Assembly: GCA_002102555.1 (NCBI GenBank)
Contig: MCFL01000127.1
Coordinates: 1 to 64,000, forward strand
Reading direction: 5' to 3'
DNA length: 64,000 nt
Origin: Catenaria anguillulae PL171
Lineage: Eukaryota > Blastocladiomycota > Blastocladiomycetes > Blastocladiales > Catenariaceae
Positions within the stretch are counted from its first letter, which is position 1, and each line of letters opens with the position of its first letter. A program made the translations under genes and the position numbers. Shown here one piece after another: positions 10,315 to 20,905 of this stretch. The notes under the pieces are model-generated. The model saw nothing but the letters and a program-made list of their open reading frames with translations, was not told the DNA's origin and did not search any database.

Positions 10315-12366
10315 ATGGAATCAACTCTGCTGAATAGCCCCGCCTCTTTGCCGCTCCCATTGGTCGAGCTTGTGCTTGCGCTCGCCGCTCAGCTCATGCC
10401 GCGAGCAACAACCTATCTGCATCTCACCCGTGCACTCCCGCCATCACATGTTCCGCTGGCATACGCCTCCATCTTGCGTATCGCAAACAGCCGTTTCGCC
10501 AGGGAAATCACGTATCGCGACTCAACCTTTGACATTGACCCCTCGACAAATGAAGTCGTTCATGTTGCCGCAAACGACTGTTACTTGCGGGTCGACTGCC
10601 TCATGTCGCAGCGCAAATCGCAACTGTTTCGCCCGCTTCTGGTGCGCATGCTCCCTTACCTCCGGCGGTTTGATGTCGCCGAGGCGGAATCGGTGCCTTT
10701 GACCAACTTTGTCCGTCATTTATCGTACACGGGCGATCTCGAGTTGTTGGCGCGATTGTCGAGTCTTGGCGTAAATTTGCGCAGGTGCTTTGGTGTCTTG
10801 AATGCGGCCAGCGAAGCGGGCCAGGTCGCTGTTCTGCAGTGGTTTCTCGATTCCAAGCTTATCAAGCATGATTGCTCGTACACAGACAAGGCAGCTCAAT
10901 TAGCGGCACGGCACGGCCATGTTGCTGTGTTGCAGTGGTGGCGTGACCATGCGACTGAGCTGGGGATGGATAATTTTGGTGACTTTCTGACTGGATGCAC
11001 TTCCGAACAAGCTCTATGGCATGGGCAAATTGGTGTTCTCGAGTGGTTGCATGCATACTACGAGACGATTGGCGCCAACCGCGAGCTTTGGACTCCACTA
11101 TCCACCGGTTGGGCAGAAGCCGCCGAGTTTGGACAGATTGGTGCACTGGAATGGCTGCAAGCAAACCGTATTCCGTTTCCAGACCTGAATTGGGCGACAT
11201 GGGCAGACTATGCTAGCAGGCAAGGTCATGTTCAAGTGCTTGAATGGTGGTATGCCAACACTGACCGCACTCGCTACTCGCTCAACGCAGTGGACTGGGC
11301 AGCGGGCCTTGGCCATCTTGCTGTGCTGGAATGGTGGGGATCGAAATCGGACTTGATATTCAAGTATTCTCCTGAGGCGCTGTCTTCGGCTCGCCGAAAT
11401 GGACATGCACATGTGCTTGAATGGTTTGAAAAATCGGTTCCCAGCTACCCGTTGCTCTTGTGCTTTTCGACGCCAGCAGCAGACAAGTTGAACTTGATCC
11501 CGCGCGATATGGCCACGCTGGTCGCGTTTGGGCGAACAGACCTCTTGCAGCGCTTTGGATTTGATTGCAATTATCTAAACCTCGGTCGCTACGAAGACGG
11601 TAATCCTCACCAATTGTTGTATACCTACAAGGAAAGCGAGGTCATTTTAGTGTTTGAGCAGGCCTGCCGATTTGGCCACCTGAATCTGTTGCACCAGCTC
11701 AAGCGAGCCTTTGAAACCTTGGTCGACTTTACCTGCGATTACCAATATGCCGCCATGAGTAACCACTTGCCTACTTTGGGATGGTGTCTTTCGACGTTTC
11801 CCTTGTGGAATGCGTCGCTATCCGAGGAAGAGGGGTGGCGGAACATTGCGCTGGAATGTATTGAAGTGGGAGCTGATGTGGTGCTTGATTGGATCATCAC
11901 GCAAGGCAAACTGGGTGGATCAAAGCGTCCGTTGCGCATGCTCAAGTGTTTCCATGTTGCCTGCCGTTACGCCAATACCACGATCCTCACTTTACTCTTG
12001 TCGAAAGCCAACGATCAAGATCTCAGACAGCTGGAAACAGATGATTCGTGTCTCGTCATCTTGGCCTCATTGGGTCATGTCTCTGTTCTTGAGTGGTGGT
12101 CAAGGAACGGCCTGCCTGTTGCCTCGTCAACAAGACCAATCGACGCGGCGAGTCGGCGTGGGAAGCACTCCGTGCTTGTGTGGTGGCTCACTTGCTCTGA
12201 CTGGCGGTTCTTGTGGTCCGAGGCTGCCATCCGGTCCGCCATCGAGGCTGGGAATGTCAAGGTTGTGAAATGGTGGTTGACGTCAGGGTTGGTCCGCGAT
12301 TCTGAGCTCCTCAACCTTTTGCGAATGTCAATGAATGATATCGGTGATATGGCGGCAACATATTGA
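10315..12366 (+). CDS. F-box/ankyrin-type repeat protein, subfamily B
   Basis: An intact intronless gene of 683 aa. The N-terminus (LPLPLVELVLALAAQ, then HVPLAYASILRIAN) resembles an F-box helix pair and defines subfamily B with the gene at 46538. The body carries about a dozen ankyrin-type units with cores such as GHVAVLQWW, GQIGALEWL and GHAHVLEWF, then a less regular middle and a final set ending in KVVKWWLTSGL. A role as a substrate adaptor for ubiquitination is only inferred from the architecture. It is convergent with the subfamily A gene at 12613, with 246 bp between. Start ATG at 10315; no better upstream start is in frame. Confidence 0.85.
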   Translation: MESTLLNSPASLPLPLVELVLALAAQLMPRATTYLHLTRALPPSHVPLAYASILRIANSRFAREITYRDSTFDIDPSTNEVVHVAANDCYLRVDCLMSQRKSQLFRPLLVRMLPYLRRFDVAEAESVPLTNFVRHLSYTGDLELLARLSSLGVNLRRCFGVLNAASEAGQVAVLQWFLDSKLIKHDCSYTDKAAQLAARHGHVAVLQWWRDHATELGMDNFGDFLTGCTSEQALWHGQIGVLEWLHAYYETIGANRELWTPLSTGWAEAAEFGQIGALEWLQANRIPFPDLNWATWADYASRQGHVQVLEWWYANTDRTRYSLNAVDWAAGLGHLAVLEWWGSKSDLIFKYSPEALSSARRNGHAHVLEWFEKSVPSYPLLLCFSTPAADKLNLIPRDMATLVAFGRTDLLQRFGFDCNYLNLGRYEDGNPHQLLYTYKESEVILVFEQACRFGHLNLLHQLKRAFETLVDFTCDYQYAAMSNHLPTLGWCLSTFPLWNASLSEEEGWRNIALECIEVGADVVLDWIITQGKLGGSKRPLRMLKCFHVACRYANTTILTLLLSKANDQDLRQLETDDSCLVILASLGHVSVLEWWSRNGLPVASSTRPIDAASRRGKHSVLVWWLTCSDWRFLWSEAAIRSAIEAGNVKVVKWWLTSGLVRDSELLNLLRMSMNDIGDMAATY

Positions 12367-12612
12367 TCGTTCTCCTGTAAATATAAACAATAGCAAACGC
12401 CAGCGAACCGTGGGAATGATGGCCCGCACAGCTCATTCAGTCATTCGTATGAAATCCATGATGTCACGAGCATCCGTTACCTAGTATGTATGTATACATA
12501 CACATTCGAGCATGTTTGGAATCCGCGTGGTGGACAGCCTGTGGTTACATGTGCCGCAGGAGTACATATGAAATGCACGAGCAACAGGAAAAGAAACAAA
12601 AATAAGGAGCAT

Positions 12613-14673
12613 CTACATCATGGTCGTGTACCCGACGTGCTTCCGCTTTGCCCATCGAACAAGTCCAAAATCTCCCCGTCGACTCGCTTCCTCCACATCG
12701 CGAGAAAACAACCGAAGCTCATGTCCTGGGTCATGGCACTTATGCAACCAATCCAACAATGGCAAATAGGCCGGTCGTTTCATGAGGAGAGTCAGGCTGG
12801 AGTTGCCCATCAATCGAAACTCGGCATGTGTGGCGATGGTGGGTGTTCTTGGAAGGACTCCGTGCGTATGGAAAAATTCGATCAGTCCGAATTGAATCCG
12901 ACCGAGTGAATACCGAATGCGTTGGAAGTGAAATGCCTGCCGGACATACTCTGGGTACTGGTCCAAGCACCAAGCCAATGTCTCGTAATCGGCCCCAGTC
13001 ATGCATAAATCCACGCAATCTCGAATCATCGATCCAGCAGGAGCATGTCCATTGCCCATTGCATCCTTGGACGAGCTCATGACCGCCACTTGATCCGTTC
13101 TTTCCGCCCACCAGTTCAGCACAGCCCGATGACGAGTCCCCAACAACCCAATCGACTCTTCGGCACAAGCACGGAACGTGGACTCGCCAACATGCTGCAG
13201 CCACCAGTCCAACACGGCAACATGACCAGCTGCGCAAACCGCCGACAGAATGTGCCCGTCCAAGCGGTGTTGAATACCTTGGCTCGAAATCCATTCCAAC
13301 ACGTCCATCTTCCCACTCGCACTCAACAAACCCATCCCATCGGGCGAAAAACGGGTCGGGATACCATGGCTGAAGCGCCAATCGAGACAGTCAACCGTCA
13401 TGGAAACATCCTGGGCATCAGGGTTATGCACGAGCGGGCACGGGCCAATGCGATTACGCAATTCGTTCAAGTCGCAATTGCAAGCAAACCATTCGAGAAC
13501 GTAAAGTCGGCCAGCCCAACACGCCCAATTCAGCGCGTTCTTGTACTTGAATGGCATACGCCGATGCGAGTTCGGGTGGTTGCTGCAACCGAGCCAAAAG
13601 TCGAGCACGTCAATGTGTCCATGAAATGAAGCTTGGTCAACAGCCGCTTCGGTACGCTTGCGATGCGACTTGGAAAAGTTGCCAATCAAATCAAACCACC
13701 ATTTCAAGATGTGAACGTGGCCATGACGAGACGCCAGATCGGCCACATGCTTGAGCACAGCGACTTGGAGCTTCTTGTTGTCGGACTTGAGTGGGCTGTG
13801 CAATGGAAACTTGTCAATCCACCACTCGAGAACATGCAAGTGCCCGCCGCCCTCAATGGCAGCGTCAATCATCTCCTCGGTGCACTTGACACTCGACTGA
13901 AAATGCAACCACCACCATTCCAGCACCTGCAAATGCCCGGCGCGGCTCGCTGCAACCAGTGCGCAATCAGATGCAGGAGACCAGATGGACGACTGAGTCT
14001 GCATGTGCCACCAATCGAGCACTCGCACGTAGCCACAGCGGCTCGCGGCCACGATCGCCTGCCTTGCCGCAAAGTCAACATAAGCACCACAGTTCTGGTG
14101 CAACCAATCGAGCCTCTGCAAACTCGTATCCTCATCAACAGCGCACGAAGCAAGCATCAGATCCGTGTGGATAGCTCTCGTGCCGCCCCACGGCAATTCA
14201 TTCTTGAGCCACCATTCACACACTTGAATGTAATGGTCGCCTTTGGCAGCTTCGTGTCGGGCAAGGTACCACCCATTTCTTTCGCCAAAACCATCCAATA
14301 GTCCTTCAGACAACCAAAAATCCATGGTGGCAAAGTCGCCGCGGCGGGCAGCTTTGCCCAAGCCCTTGGCAGAGTACATGATCGGCCGGTCGTACCGCCG
14401 TTCCAGGCTCTGAAGCGTGGCCCACATCCACGATGTGGAGCAAGAAGGGACGTCGTCGAGAGAATACCACCACAGTTTGATGAGAGCGGCACACGTCACC
14501 TCGGGAACGAGCGTGCGTGACAGGACGTTGAGCGGAATAAGGATGCTCGTGGGCGTTGGCGCTCTGAGAGCAAGTGGCGGCGTGGAGAGGCGAAGAAGAA
14601 TGACCAGAATGGACTCGACCAGGTCATCGGGAAGCTCGATAACGTCATGGCCCAAGTTGTCTGGTGAATGCAT
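12613..14673 (-). CDS. F-box/ankyrin-type repeat protein, subfamily A
   Basis: An intact intronless gene of 686 aa, the same length as its relative at 17117. Residues 9-60 carry the F-box-like segment (ELPDDLVESILVILLRL, then LSRTLVPEVT) followed by the subfamily A block KLWWYSLDDVPSCSTSW. About 13-15 ankyrin-type repeats follow, with cores GHLQVLEWWW, GHLHVLEWW, GHVHILKWW and GHIDVLDFW. The frame stays open upstream to 14691, but that codon is TTG; the first ATG is 14673 and directly precedes the F-box-like segment. A minor oddity is an extra Ala/Pro-rich insertion after the first helix (PPLALRAPTPTS) not seen in the sister copies. Confidence 0.85.
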   Translation of the reverse strand: MHSPDNLGHDVIELPDDLVESILVILLRLSTPPLALRAPTPTSILIPLNVLSRTLVPEVTCAALIKLWWYSLDDVPSCSTSWMWATLQSLERRYDRPIMYSAKGLGKAARRGDFATMDFWLSEGLLDGFGERNGWYLARHEAAKGDHYIQVCEWWLKNELPWGGTRAIHTDLMLASCAVDEDTSLQRLDWLHQNCGAYVDFAARQAIVAASRCGYVRVLDWWHMQTQSSIWSPASDCALVAASRAGHLQVLEWWWLHFQSSVKCTEEMIDAAIEGGGHLHVLEWWIDKFPLHSPLKSDNKKLQVAVLKHVADLASRHGHVHILKWWFDLIGNFSKSHRKRTEAAVDQASFHGHIDVLDFWLGCSNHPNSHRRMPFKYKNALNWACWAGRLYVLEWFACNCDLNELRNRIGPCPLVHNPDAQDVSMTVDCLDWRFSHGIPTRFSPDGMGLLSASGKMDVLEWISSQGIQHRLDGHILSAVCAAGHVAVLDWWLQHVGESTFRACAEESIGLLGTRHRAVLNWWAERTDQVAVMSSSKDAMGNGHAPAGSMIRDCVDLCMTGADYETLAWCLDQYPEYVRQAFHFQRIRYSLGRIQFGLIEFFHTHGVLPRTPTIATHAEFRLMGNSSLTLLMKRPAYLPLLDWLHKCHDPGHELRLFSRDVEEASRRGDFGLVRWAKRKHVGYTTMM

Positions 14674-15107
14674 TGCTCTATGTGTCACCAAGGAATTATG
14701 TTTTGGTCAACGACAACATTTCAACATGTCTGGCGTGACGGCGACGGCCGTCCCGGCGTGGATGACGTGGCAAAGACAGCCACAAAGTCCGCTCTCTATG
14801 AATGCATGAATGCAATTCTGCGCAATAGCGTCATCATGGCAAATGCACTTCGAGACCCCAACCCATGCATGCCGACCCCGGAGCTGCCACTCACTATTGT
14901 TGAGGTCTCTTCTCGCCATTGCTCCCATCTAGCTCCATGCATTGACAGACACCAGTGAGGACTTCAACGGCAGTTGGAGGCGAGTCCTTTCTGGGGAAGA
15001 ACACACAAGAAACAATCAGGATGATACATGTACGATACATTCGAGCTTTACAATAGTAAACTAGCAACAGGACGACAAGAATCCACATGCAACAGAAGGG
15101 AGCAAAT
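14674..15107. other. Intergenic between two minus-strand genes
   Basis: Promoter of the repeat gene and 3' flank of NOP58. No gene or RNA was recognised. Confidence 0.5.
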
Positions 15108-16713
15108 TTACTCCTTCTTGCTCTTCTTGTCCTTCTTTTCCTTCTTCTCCTTCTTTTCTTTCTTCTCCTTCTTCTCCTTCTTACCCGCAGCATCAGCCGC
15201 GCTCTCGCCCTCCTCAGTCTTTGCGCGCTTGGCCTGCACCTCTTCCTCAGCCTTCTCAGCGGGCTCCTCAGTCTCGTCAAACTTGCGCTTTTGCTGCTTG
15301 CCCGCGGCGGGTGTGAAATCCGACGCAGGGTTGTACGCTCGCTGAGCCTGCTGGGGCTTCTCGAACTTTGCCTGCTTCTTACCATAGCCCGTGCCCGACA
15401 CACGGCCAGCGCCGCGCGACTCGAGCTCACGCAACCGCTTCTCGACCAGCGCGCGTGCCTCAAAGCCAAGCTGCGCACTGGGCGTGGCATTCTCGGAAAG
15501 GGCATCGACACGAATCGAGAGCGCGGCCTTGGTGGCAAGCACGCGCGCAATCTTGCCCTTGTTCTTGCCCTGCGCCTGGCCAACGACACCCGCGTGGAAC
15601 AAGAGACCGTACTTGGGTGTATCCTTCTTGGTCTTGAGGGCACGGAACAGCGCCTTTTCGGCACCGAGGATTTGCACCGTCGAGGCAGGGTACTTTGCAA
15701 GCGTCATGAGCGAGCCGGCGTGGGCAATGAGGCGAGCACCCACAAGTTCGCCGACAAGGGCAGTCAAGTTGGGCGCAATGGCGTTCATGCGGGCACCGAG
15801 GTAAGCAAAGAGTTGTTGGCGGTACGAGTGCAAGTGGATCACTTGGTCGCAAAGGGCGCGGATGTTGAACAGATCCTCGTCAGAGATTTCGGTTCCCATG
15901 GAGATCTCGGCAGCGTCACGCAGAGACTCAATGAGCTCCTCGGGGAGGACGGTCGAGAGATCCGTGGACGAGCATGCGGTGCGGAAGCCTGCCGTGCCAT
16001 GAAGCGAACGAGAGATGAATACACAATGATCCCAAACAACAGAAAGGGGAAGAGATGTGTGACATACCCATGGTGGTCACCACCTTGGCGTAGGCCACAT
16101 TGTCAACAATGATCTTGGCCATCTCAGGGAAGTGCCAGCCATACCACTCCTTGACACGCATGGCGTAAGTGTTGAGCTCCTTGTCCAAATCATCCAACAA
16201 GCCAACGGCCTGCACAATCATGGTGTCGACCTTATCGGGCGAGAACTTGAGCTTGTAGCGGGACAGCGAGTGCGACAAACCAAGCGCCATGTTGGACATG
16301 TCCTTGGGGTTGAGGCCCTGGATGAGGGCAGAGAGTTGCGAGCGGATACCGCGGAAAAGCTCGTTGACCGTGGCGTTGACGGGCATGACGTTGATGCCCA
16401 TCTTCTTGGACACGGCCGTGGCCAACTTTGGGTCGGCAACCACAAGCTGGTCGGCAACCTTAGCGTCGACAAGCTCGGCCTTGAGCATCTTCTTGAGCGA
16501 CTTGGAGATGGTCCCCTCGACGAGGGCAGTGGCGGCCTCGAGGGCAGACGCCGTGTTCTCAAACTTGGAGAAGGCAGTCAGCTTGACATTTTGGGCGGCA
16601 AGGTCGGCCGTGGCAAAGTGCGTGTGGATGTCGTCGGCGTTGGCGAGCTTGGAGTCGTCGAGGACCTTGAAGAGGGCGTGGCCCGCGGGCGTTTCGAAGA
16701 GGACGAGGACCAT
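15108..16713 (-). CDS. NOP58: Nucleolar protein 58, box C/D snoRNP core (two exons)
   Basis: Joining exons 16713-16068 and 15988-15108 gives 508 aa. NOP58 pairs with NOP56 and fibrillarin in box C/D snoRNPs that 2'-O-methylate rRNA in the nucleolus. The N-terminal domain ([15 protein letters not shown]), the NOSIC/coiled-coil region and the Nop RNA-binding domain ([18 protein letters not shown], then [13 protein letters not shown]) are all clear. The tail is a Lys/Glu repeat of KKE units (15108-15185), as in NOP58 of other eukaryotes. The intron 15989-16067 is 79 nt, starts GTATGT and ends CAG; splicing restores MGFRT at a point where the family has MGDRT, which supports the junction. Divergent promoter region on the 5' side at 16714. 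Confidence 0.95.
15989..16067 (-). other. Spliceosomal intron of NOP58, 79 nt
   Basis: Reading on the minus strand it starts GTATGT after ATGG and ends GGCAG before GCTTCC. Phase 1: the split codon is G plus GC, giving Gly. The unspliced frame soon leaves the conserved sequence. Confidence 0.9.
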
Positions 16714-17116
16714 GATGGCGATGTGAATGGAAATGGAGGCAAGGGTTCAACGAGGACAGATGGTGTACACAGTCGCAGCAGTCGAACGTAGGGGGTCCAG
16801 GAGGAAAGGGCAACCCGCTGTGGCGGCACGCTGTGCAGTCTACATCATGGCGAGTTGCGAGCAAAGCGTGAGACATACCGGATGCGTGGTAAGGCATTCG
16901 CAAGCACGTGACACGTATCCACCAATCTGTCTGGCTGTCACATCTCGCTCCTCCACAGCCTTCGCGGCCAATCTTGTGCTCGATGACATTGTGTGTGAAG
17001 TAGATAGTTGTTTTTAAAAAAAATACATTCGCTCTGGCCTTCAGGATCCATGCCTTCTCTCTTCTTACCATCAATTTACGAACGCTTCTGCCCAACGTTG
17101 ATTCGCTGAGTCGCAT
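16714..17116. other. Intergenic between two minus-strand genes
   Basis: Promoter of NOP58 and 3' flank of the repeat gene that ends at 17117. An A-tract at about 17014-17022 is the only notable feature. Confidence 0.5.
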
Positions 17117-19177
17117 TCACCAATCCCCAACCCCGAAATCCGACCCAAAATCGGCCCCATCCACACCAAGCTCGCGGATCTCAATCTTTCGGCGTCTCAA
17201 CCACCTCAGCAGCCCAAGATCCCCATACCCTTTTGCTCCTTTCACATCTTCCGGTGTCAAGGCAAATACATGCGACCGATCCGTGGCATCCAGTTGATAA
17301 TGCTTGTGAATCCAATCGAGGAGAGCCAAGTTCGTTCCACTGCCTTCGATGAGTGAGCTCAGTTGCTCCTGGTCAATACTGTCGGCGAGCAAAACGTGCT
17401 CATCCAACATTGCCACAGGAAGAAACCTGTGCTGGACTAGAAACTCAAGGAGCCCAAACTGGACCTTGTCCAAACGGTATCTCAATCGCGTCAAGCTGAG
17501 CGCCTGCCGAGCTGCCATGGGATACGTGCGCAGGCACCAGTCCATTGCCTTGTAATCGCCATTTGCTGCACATGCATCAATGCATTCACGCACAACGATG
17601 TCGGGGTTGGCGCCAGCGCAGTCGATTGCCCATGCGACGAGCTGTGGATCCCGCATGAAAGGTGATCCGTTCAGGCCGAGTTCAGTCAGGTTGACCTGCT
17701 TGTCCACCAACCATTGCAGCACAGAAAGATGGCCAGTAACGGTAACTTGCGATGACATGCTTGCCAGCTTGTGAAACTGTTTGATACCCAAGTCGTTGAG
17801 CCACCATTCCAGCACGGAAACATGGCCACTTTGGCTTGCTTCAACCAGTGGCAAATAACCCAAGTCGTAGCCCACCTTGTTCTGCGAAATCCACTCCAAC
17901 ACATCCAACCGACCTTCGCGGCTCAAGGTGGCCATGCCCTGGACCGAAAATCGTGTGGGAATCTTGTGCCGCTGCCGCCAATCCAGGCACTCGACCGTGA
18001 TCGAGCATGGATTGCCGTCTGGCCAACGCTGCAACGGACACGGGTTGGATGATGACCGCAAGCCAGCGACCTCGCAATGCGTGGCAAACCAGTCAAGCAC
18101 CTGCATCTGACCGGCAGCACACGCCCAATCCAATGCGTGCTTGTGCTGAAATGAGATGCGCCGATGCTCGTTCGAGTGCGTGCTACAAGCGAGCCAGAAA
18201 TCCAAAACGGCAATGTGTCCCTGTGCGGCGGCGTGGTCGATGGCAGACTCGGTGCGCTTGCTGTACGCCTTGGAGAGCCCAGCAATCGAATCAAACCACC
18301 ATTGCAAAATGTGGACATGGCCGTGTTTCGACGCCAGGTTGGCCGTGTGCTTGAGGACGGACGCTTGCAGTTTCTTGCCATTGTCCCGCAGTGGCCGGTC
18401 CAGAGGAAACTTGCCAGCCCACCATTCAAGCACGTGCAAATGCCCACCGCCTTCAACAGCCGCATCCAATGCTTCACATGTACATTCGATGCTGCTTTCG
18501 AAATGTGCCCACCACCACTCCAACACCCGCACGTATCCAGCTTGGCTCGCGGCAACCAGTGCCGCCATTGGTGCCGCCGTCACCATCACCTCTTGCCGCG
18601 CACGCCACCAATCAAGTGCCTGAATACACACATCCTCGCTGACAGATGATGAGGACGAGGCAATCACCAGGTCCGTCTCGATCGCCTCCTTGTCACCCCA
18701 GGGCAATCCACGCTCGAGCCACCAGTCGAGCACTTGGAGAATGTACTCGCCCTCTGTGCCGTCGTGTCGAGCAATGCACAAGCTTGTCGAATCTGTCTCG
18801 TCGCCATCCGTTGAAGCAAGTCCATCCAACAATCCGGCGTCAATCCAAGCATCCATGGTTGCAAAGTCGCCGCGGCGAGCGGCATTGCCCAGTCCTTTGA
18901 CCGAGTAAATGAGCGGGCGATCGTAGCGCTGCTCGAGGTCGAGGAGTATGGGCAGCAACCATGACGTGGAGCATGGTGGAATGTCGTCGAGCGAGTACCA
19001 CCACAGTTTGATGAGGGCCGCGCGAGTCACGTCGGGCACAAGTGTGCGAGAGAGTGTGTTGAGCGCTGGGCAGACAACGCTGGAAGACCCGTCGGCAGCT
19101 GGCAACGTGAAATGGCGGATAACCGCGACGAGGATGGGCTCGGCGAGCTCGACTGGTAACGATAGTGCATGATCCAT
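17117..19177 (-). CDS. F-box/ankyrin-type repeat protein, subfamily A
   Basis: An intact intronless gene of 686 aa. It starts MDHALSLPVELAEPILV, then TLSRTLVPDVTRAALIKL and the WWYSLDDIPPCSTSW block shared by subfamily A. The repeats have cores GYVRVLEWWW, GHLHVLEWW, GHVHILQWW, GHIAVLDFW and GHVSVLEWW, about 13-15 in all. The frame is open upstream to a TTG at 19204; the ATG at 19177 is the better start because it directly precedes the F-box-like segment. The gene is divergent from the kinase-like gene at 19447, with about 270 bp between starts. Function beyond protein binding is unknown. Confidence 0.86.
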   Translation of the reverse strand: MDHALSLPVELAEPILVAVIRHFTLPAADGSSSVVCPALNTLSRTLVPDVTRAALIKLWWYSLDDIPPCSTSWLLPILLDLEQRYDRPLIYSVKGLGNAARRGDFATMDAWIDAGLLDGLASTDGDETDSTSLCIARHDGTEGEYILQVLDWWLERGLPWGDKEAIETDLVIASSSSSVSEDVCIQALDWWRARQEVMVTAAPMAALVAASQAGYVRVLEWWWAHFESSIECTCEALDAAVEGGGHLHVLEWWAGKFPLDRPLRDNGKKLQASVLKHTANLASKHGHVHILQWWFDSIAGLSKAYSKRTESAIDHAAAQGHIAVLDFWLACSTHSNEHRRISFQHKHALDWACAAGQMQVLDWFATHCEVAGLRSSSNPCPLQRWPDGNPCSITVECLDWRQRHKIPTRFSVQGMATLSREGRLDVLEWISQNKVGYDLGYLPLVEASQSGHVSVLEWWLNDLGIKQFHKLASMSSQVTVTGHLSVLQWLVDKQVNLTELGLNGSPFMRDPQLVAWAIDCAGANPDIVVRECIDACAANGDYKAMDWCLRTYPMAARQALSLTRLRYRLDKVQFGLLEFLVQHRFLPVAMLDEHVLLADSIDQEQLSSLIEGSGTNLALLDWIHKHYQLDATDRSHVFALTPEDVKGAKGYGDLGLLRWLRRRKIEIRELGVDGADFGSDFGVGDW

Positions 19178-19446
19178 TTGCTGAATACTGAGTGTGTTAA
19201 TCAATGCCGCCGTTTTCTGACCATCGTCCCGTCTATACTATCGCATCGATTCCAATTCGCTCACTCCGCGGCCGCCCTCGGTCGATCTGTCGTTTCTTGA
19301 GCGAGCCGAAAATAGACGGAGGCGTGGAGAGATGGTCGCAATGCATATCAAGACAATGGCACTGGGCAACACATGAAGCAATTTGGACTGCCAGCACCCA
19401 CGCCCGCCACGCCACCCGTCAAGATCCAGCTCGATTAGTGCCAGCC

Positions 19447-20643
19447 ATGCCCCGCTCACACGCCCAGTCCACCAACACCGCCAACCAAGGCAACTCGGAT
19501 CCTGCCGGTGGTGGCCAAGGTGGCACCCAGCTGCCGCTACTCCCCACTGCTCCGATCGACCCTCTCCCCCTCCCGCTCACGCCGGCCAATGCCGTCACGT
19601 CGCTCTGGGCCGGGTTCGGCACGCTGTACCGCATTCCTGCCCAGGCATCGCTGCCCACATCCAAATCCAAATCCAAATCGAATGCCACGCAAATCGTCAA
19701 GCACATTCACATGTCGGCCTCGGACCTGGCCGCCGCCCGCTCATCCGCCTCGGACCTGCGCAAACTTCACTCGTACCTTGCCGAATCCGCCTTCTACGTG
19801 CACGTGGCACCCACGCTGCCTCCCGCCTCGGTACCCGTTGCCACCCTTGACATATCCAAATCGTCCATGCACGGCGACTCTCAGGCTGCCGACGGGCTCT
19901 ATACGGACCTAGTGCTTGTGCTCTCGGACCTGTCTCCTGCCTTTCCCAAGGACGGCGACGCATGCGCGCCGTTTTCGCCTACGCACGCGCAAAGTGTCCT
20001 TGCATGGCTCGCAAGGTTTCACGCACACTTTTGGCGGCGGTCCCGCCTACTCGAGGACACTCGGTACTTGTGGCGGCCTACGGGCAGTTACTGGCACCTA
20101 GCTACCCGCCAAGCCGAACTGGAACGCGCACGCCGCGCCAGGGGTGATCCATGGGCGTGGATTGTTGCCGGTGCAGAGTACTGGGACTTGCTGTTGACGA
20201 AGGAGCCGCGGTGGGGTAGGCAAACGTTGGTGCATGGCGATGCAAAGGCCGCCAATGTCTTGTTCTCGGAGTCAGGCGACGCATGTGCCTTGGTGGATTT
20301 CCAGTATGTTGGTCGCGGGTGTGGCATGCGCGATGTGGTTTATTTGGTGGCAACAAGTGTGGACATGGCCAGGTGTGGCGAGTATGCGCAGGTGATCGAG
20401 GACTGGTATTGGAAGGTGTTGGTGCACGAGCTGGCCTTGGGCGAGCATTCCGCGCCGCCCGGGTTGGCAGAGTGTTTGGATATGTTTGAGGTGGCATTGT
20501 TGGATTGGTGTCGGTTCATGTGCGGATGGGGCAGGTGGGGCAATGTCAAGTGGGTTGGCAAAGTCGTGGATGCGATTCGGGTCAAGTGGGAGGAGAGGAG
20601 GCAAAAGGGGTGGCGGCCGACTGAGAGCGAGTATTCAACGTGA
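19447..20643 (+). CDS. APH/choline-kinase-fold small-molecule kinase-like protein
   Basis: A 398-aa protein. The C-terminal half carries the phosphotransferase signature of the aminoglycoside phosphotransferase / CHK-like fold: LVHGDAKAANVLF at about 261-273, with the catalytic Asp and the Asn that binds metal, then LVDFQYVGRG at about 280-290 with the DFQ metal-binding Asp, and the helix MRDVVYLVATSV typical of this group. The N-terminal lobe reads IVKHIHMS, which could include the ATP-binding Lys. The substrate cannot be told; relatives phosphorylate choline, sugars, ecdysteroids or antibiotics. The frame is open further upstream to 19204, but that part overlaps the promoter of the divergent gene, so the ATG at 19447 is preferred. 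Confidence 0.7.
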   Translation: MPRSHAQSTNTANQGNSDPAGGGQGGTQLPLLPTAPIDPLPLPLTPANAVTSLWAGFGTLYRIPAQASLPTSKSKSKSNATQIVKHIHMSASDLAAARSSASDLRKLHSYLAESAFYVHVAPTLPPASVPVATLDISKSSMHGDSQAADGLYTDLVLVLSDLSPAFPKDGDACAPFSPTHAQSVLAWLARFHAHFWRRSRLLEDTRYLWRPTGSYWHLATRQAELERARRARGDPWAWIVAGAEYWDLLLTKEPRWGRQTLVHGDAKAANVLFSESGDACALVDFQYVGRGCGMRDVVYLVATSVDMARCGEYAQVIEDWYWKVLVHELALGEHSAPPGLAECLDMFEVALLDWCRFMCGWGRWGNVKWVGKVVDAIRVKWEERRQKGWRPTESEYST

Positions 20644-20905
20644 AGCCAAGATTCCCATTTGTTTGTTTTGTATTCAAGTGTGTAACAAGCAAGTAAACAT
20701 GTGGAATGACAAAATCAAGGGTGTATTGGGTGGGGGCAGAAGTAAGGGTTGACGACGGCGACGTCAACCAAGGTACGGTAATCAGGAACATGAAGGTACA
20801 GGTAATAGGGTAGGTGGGGGCAGAGAGGGAGAAAGGACAGCGTCTAGGAATAGGACAACAAGAGAAACAGCAACATAAGGGCTCCACAACTGAGTGGTCG
20901 TCGCA
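20644..20905. other. 3' flank between convergent genes
   Basis: G-rich stretch on the plus strand (20730-20830) with no coding signal seen. Confidence 0.35.

Noticed and set aside
15087-16112. 341-codon plus-strand frame with a Leu/Phe run
   Set aside because: The run is the complement of the NOP58 Lys/Glu tail; the rest is antisense to NOP58.
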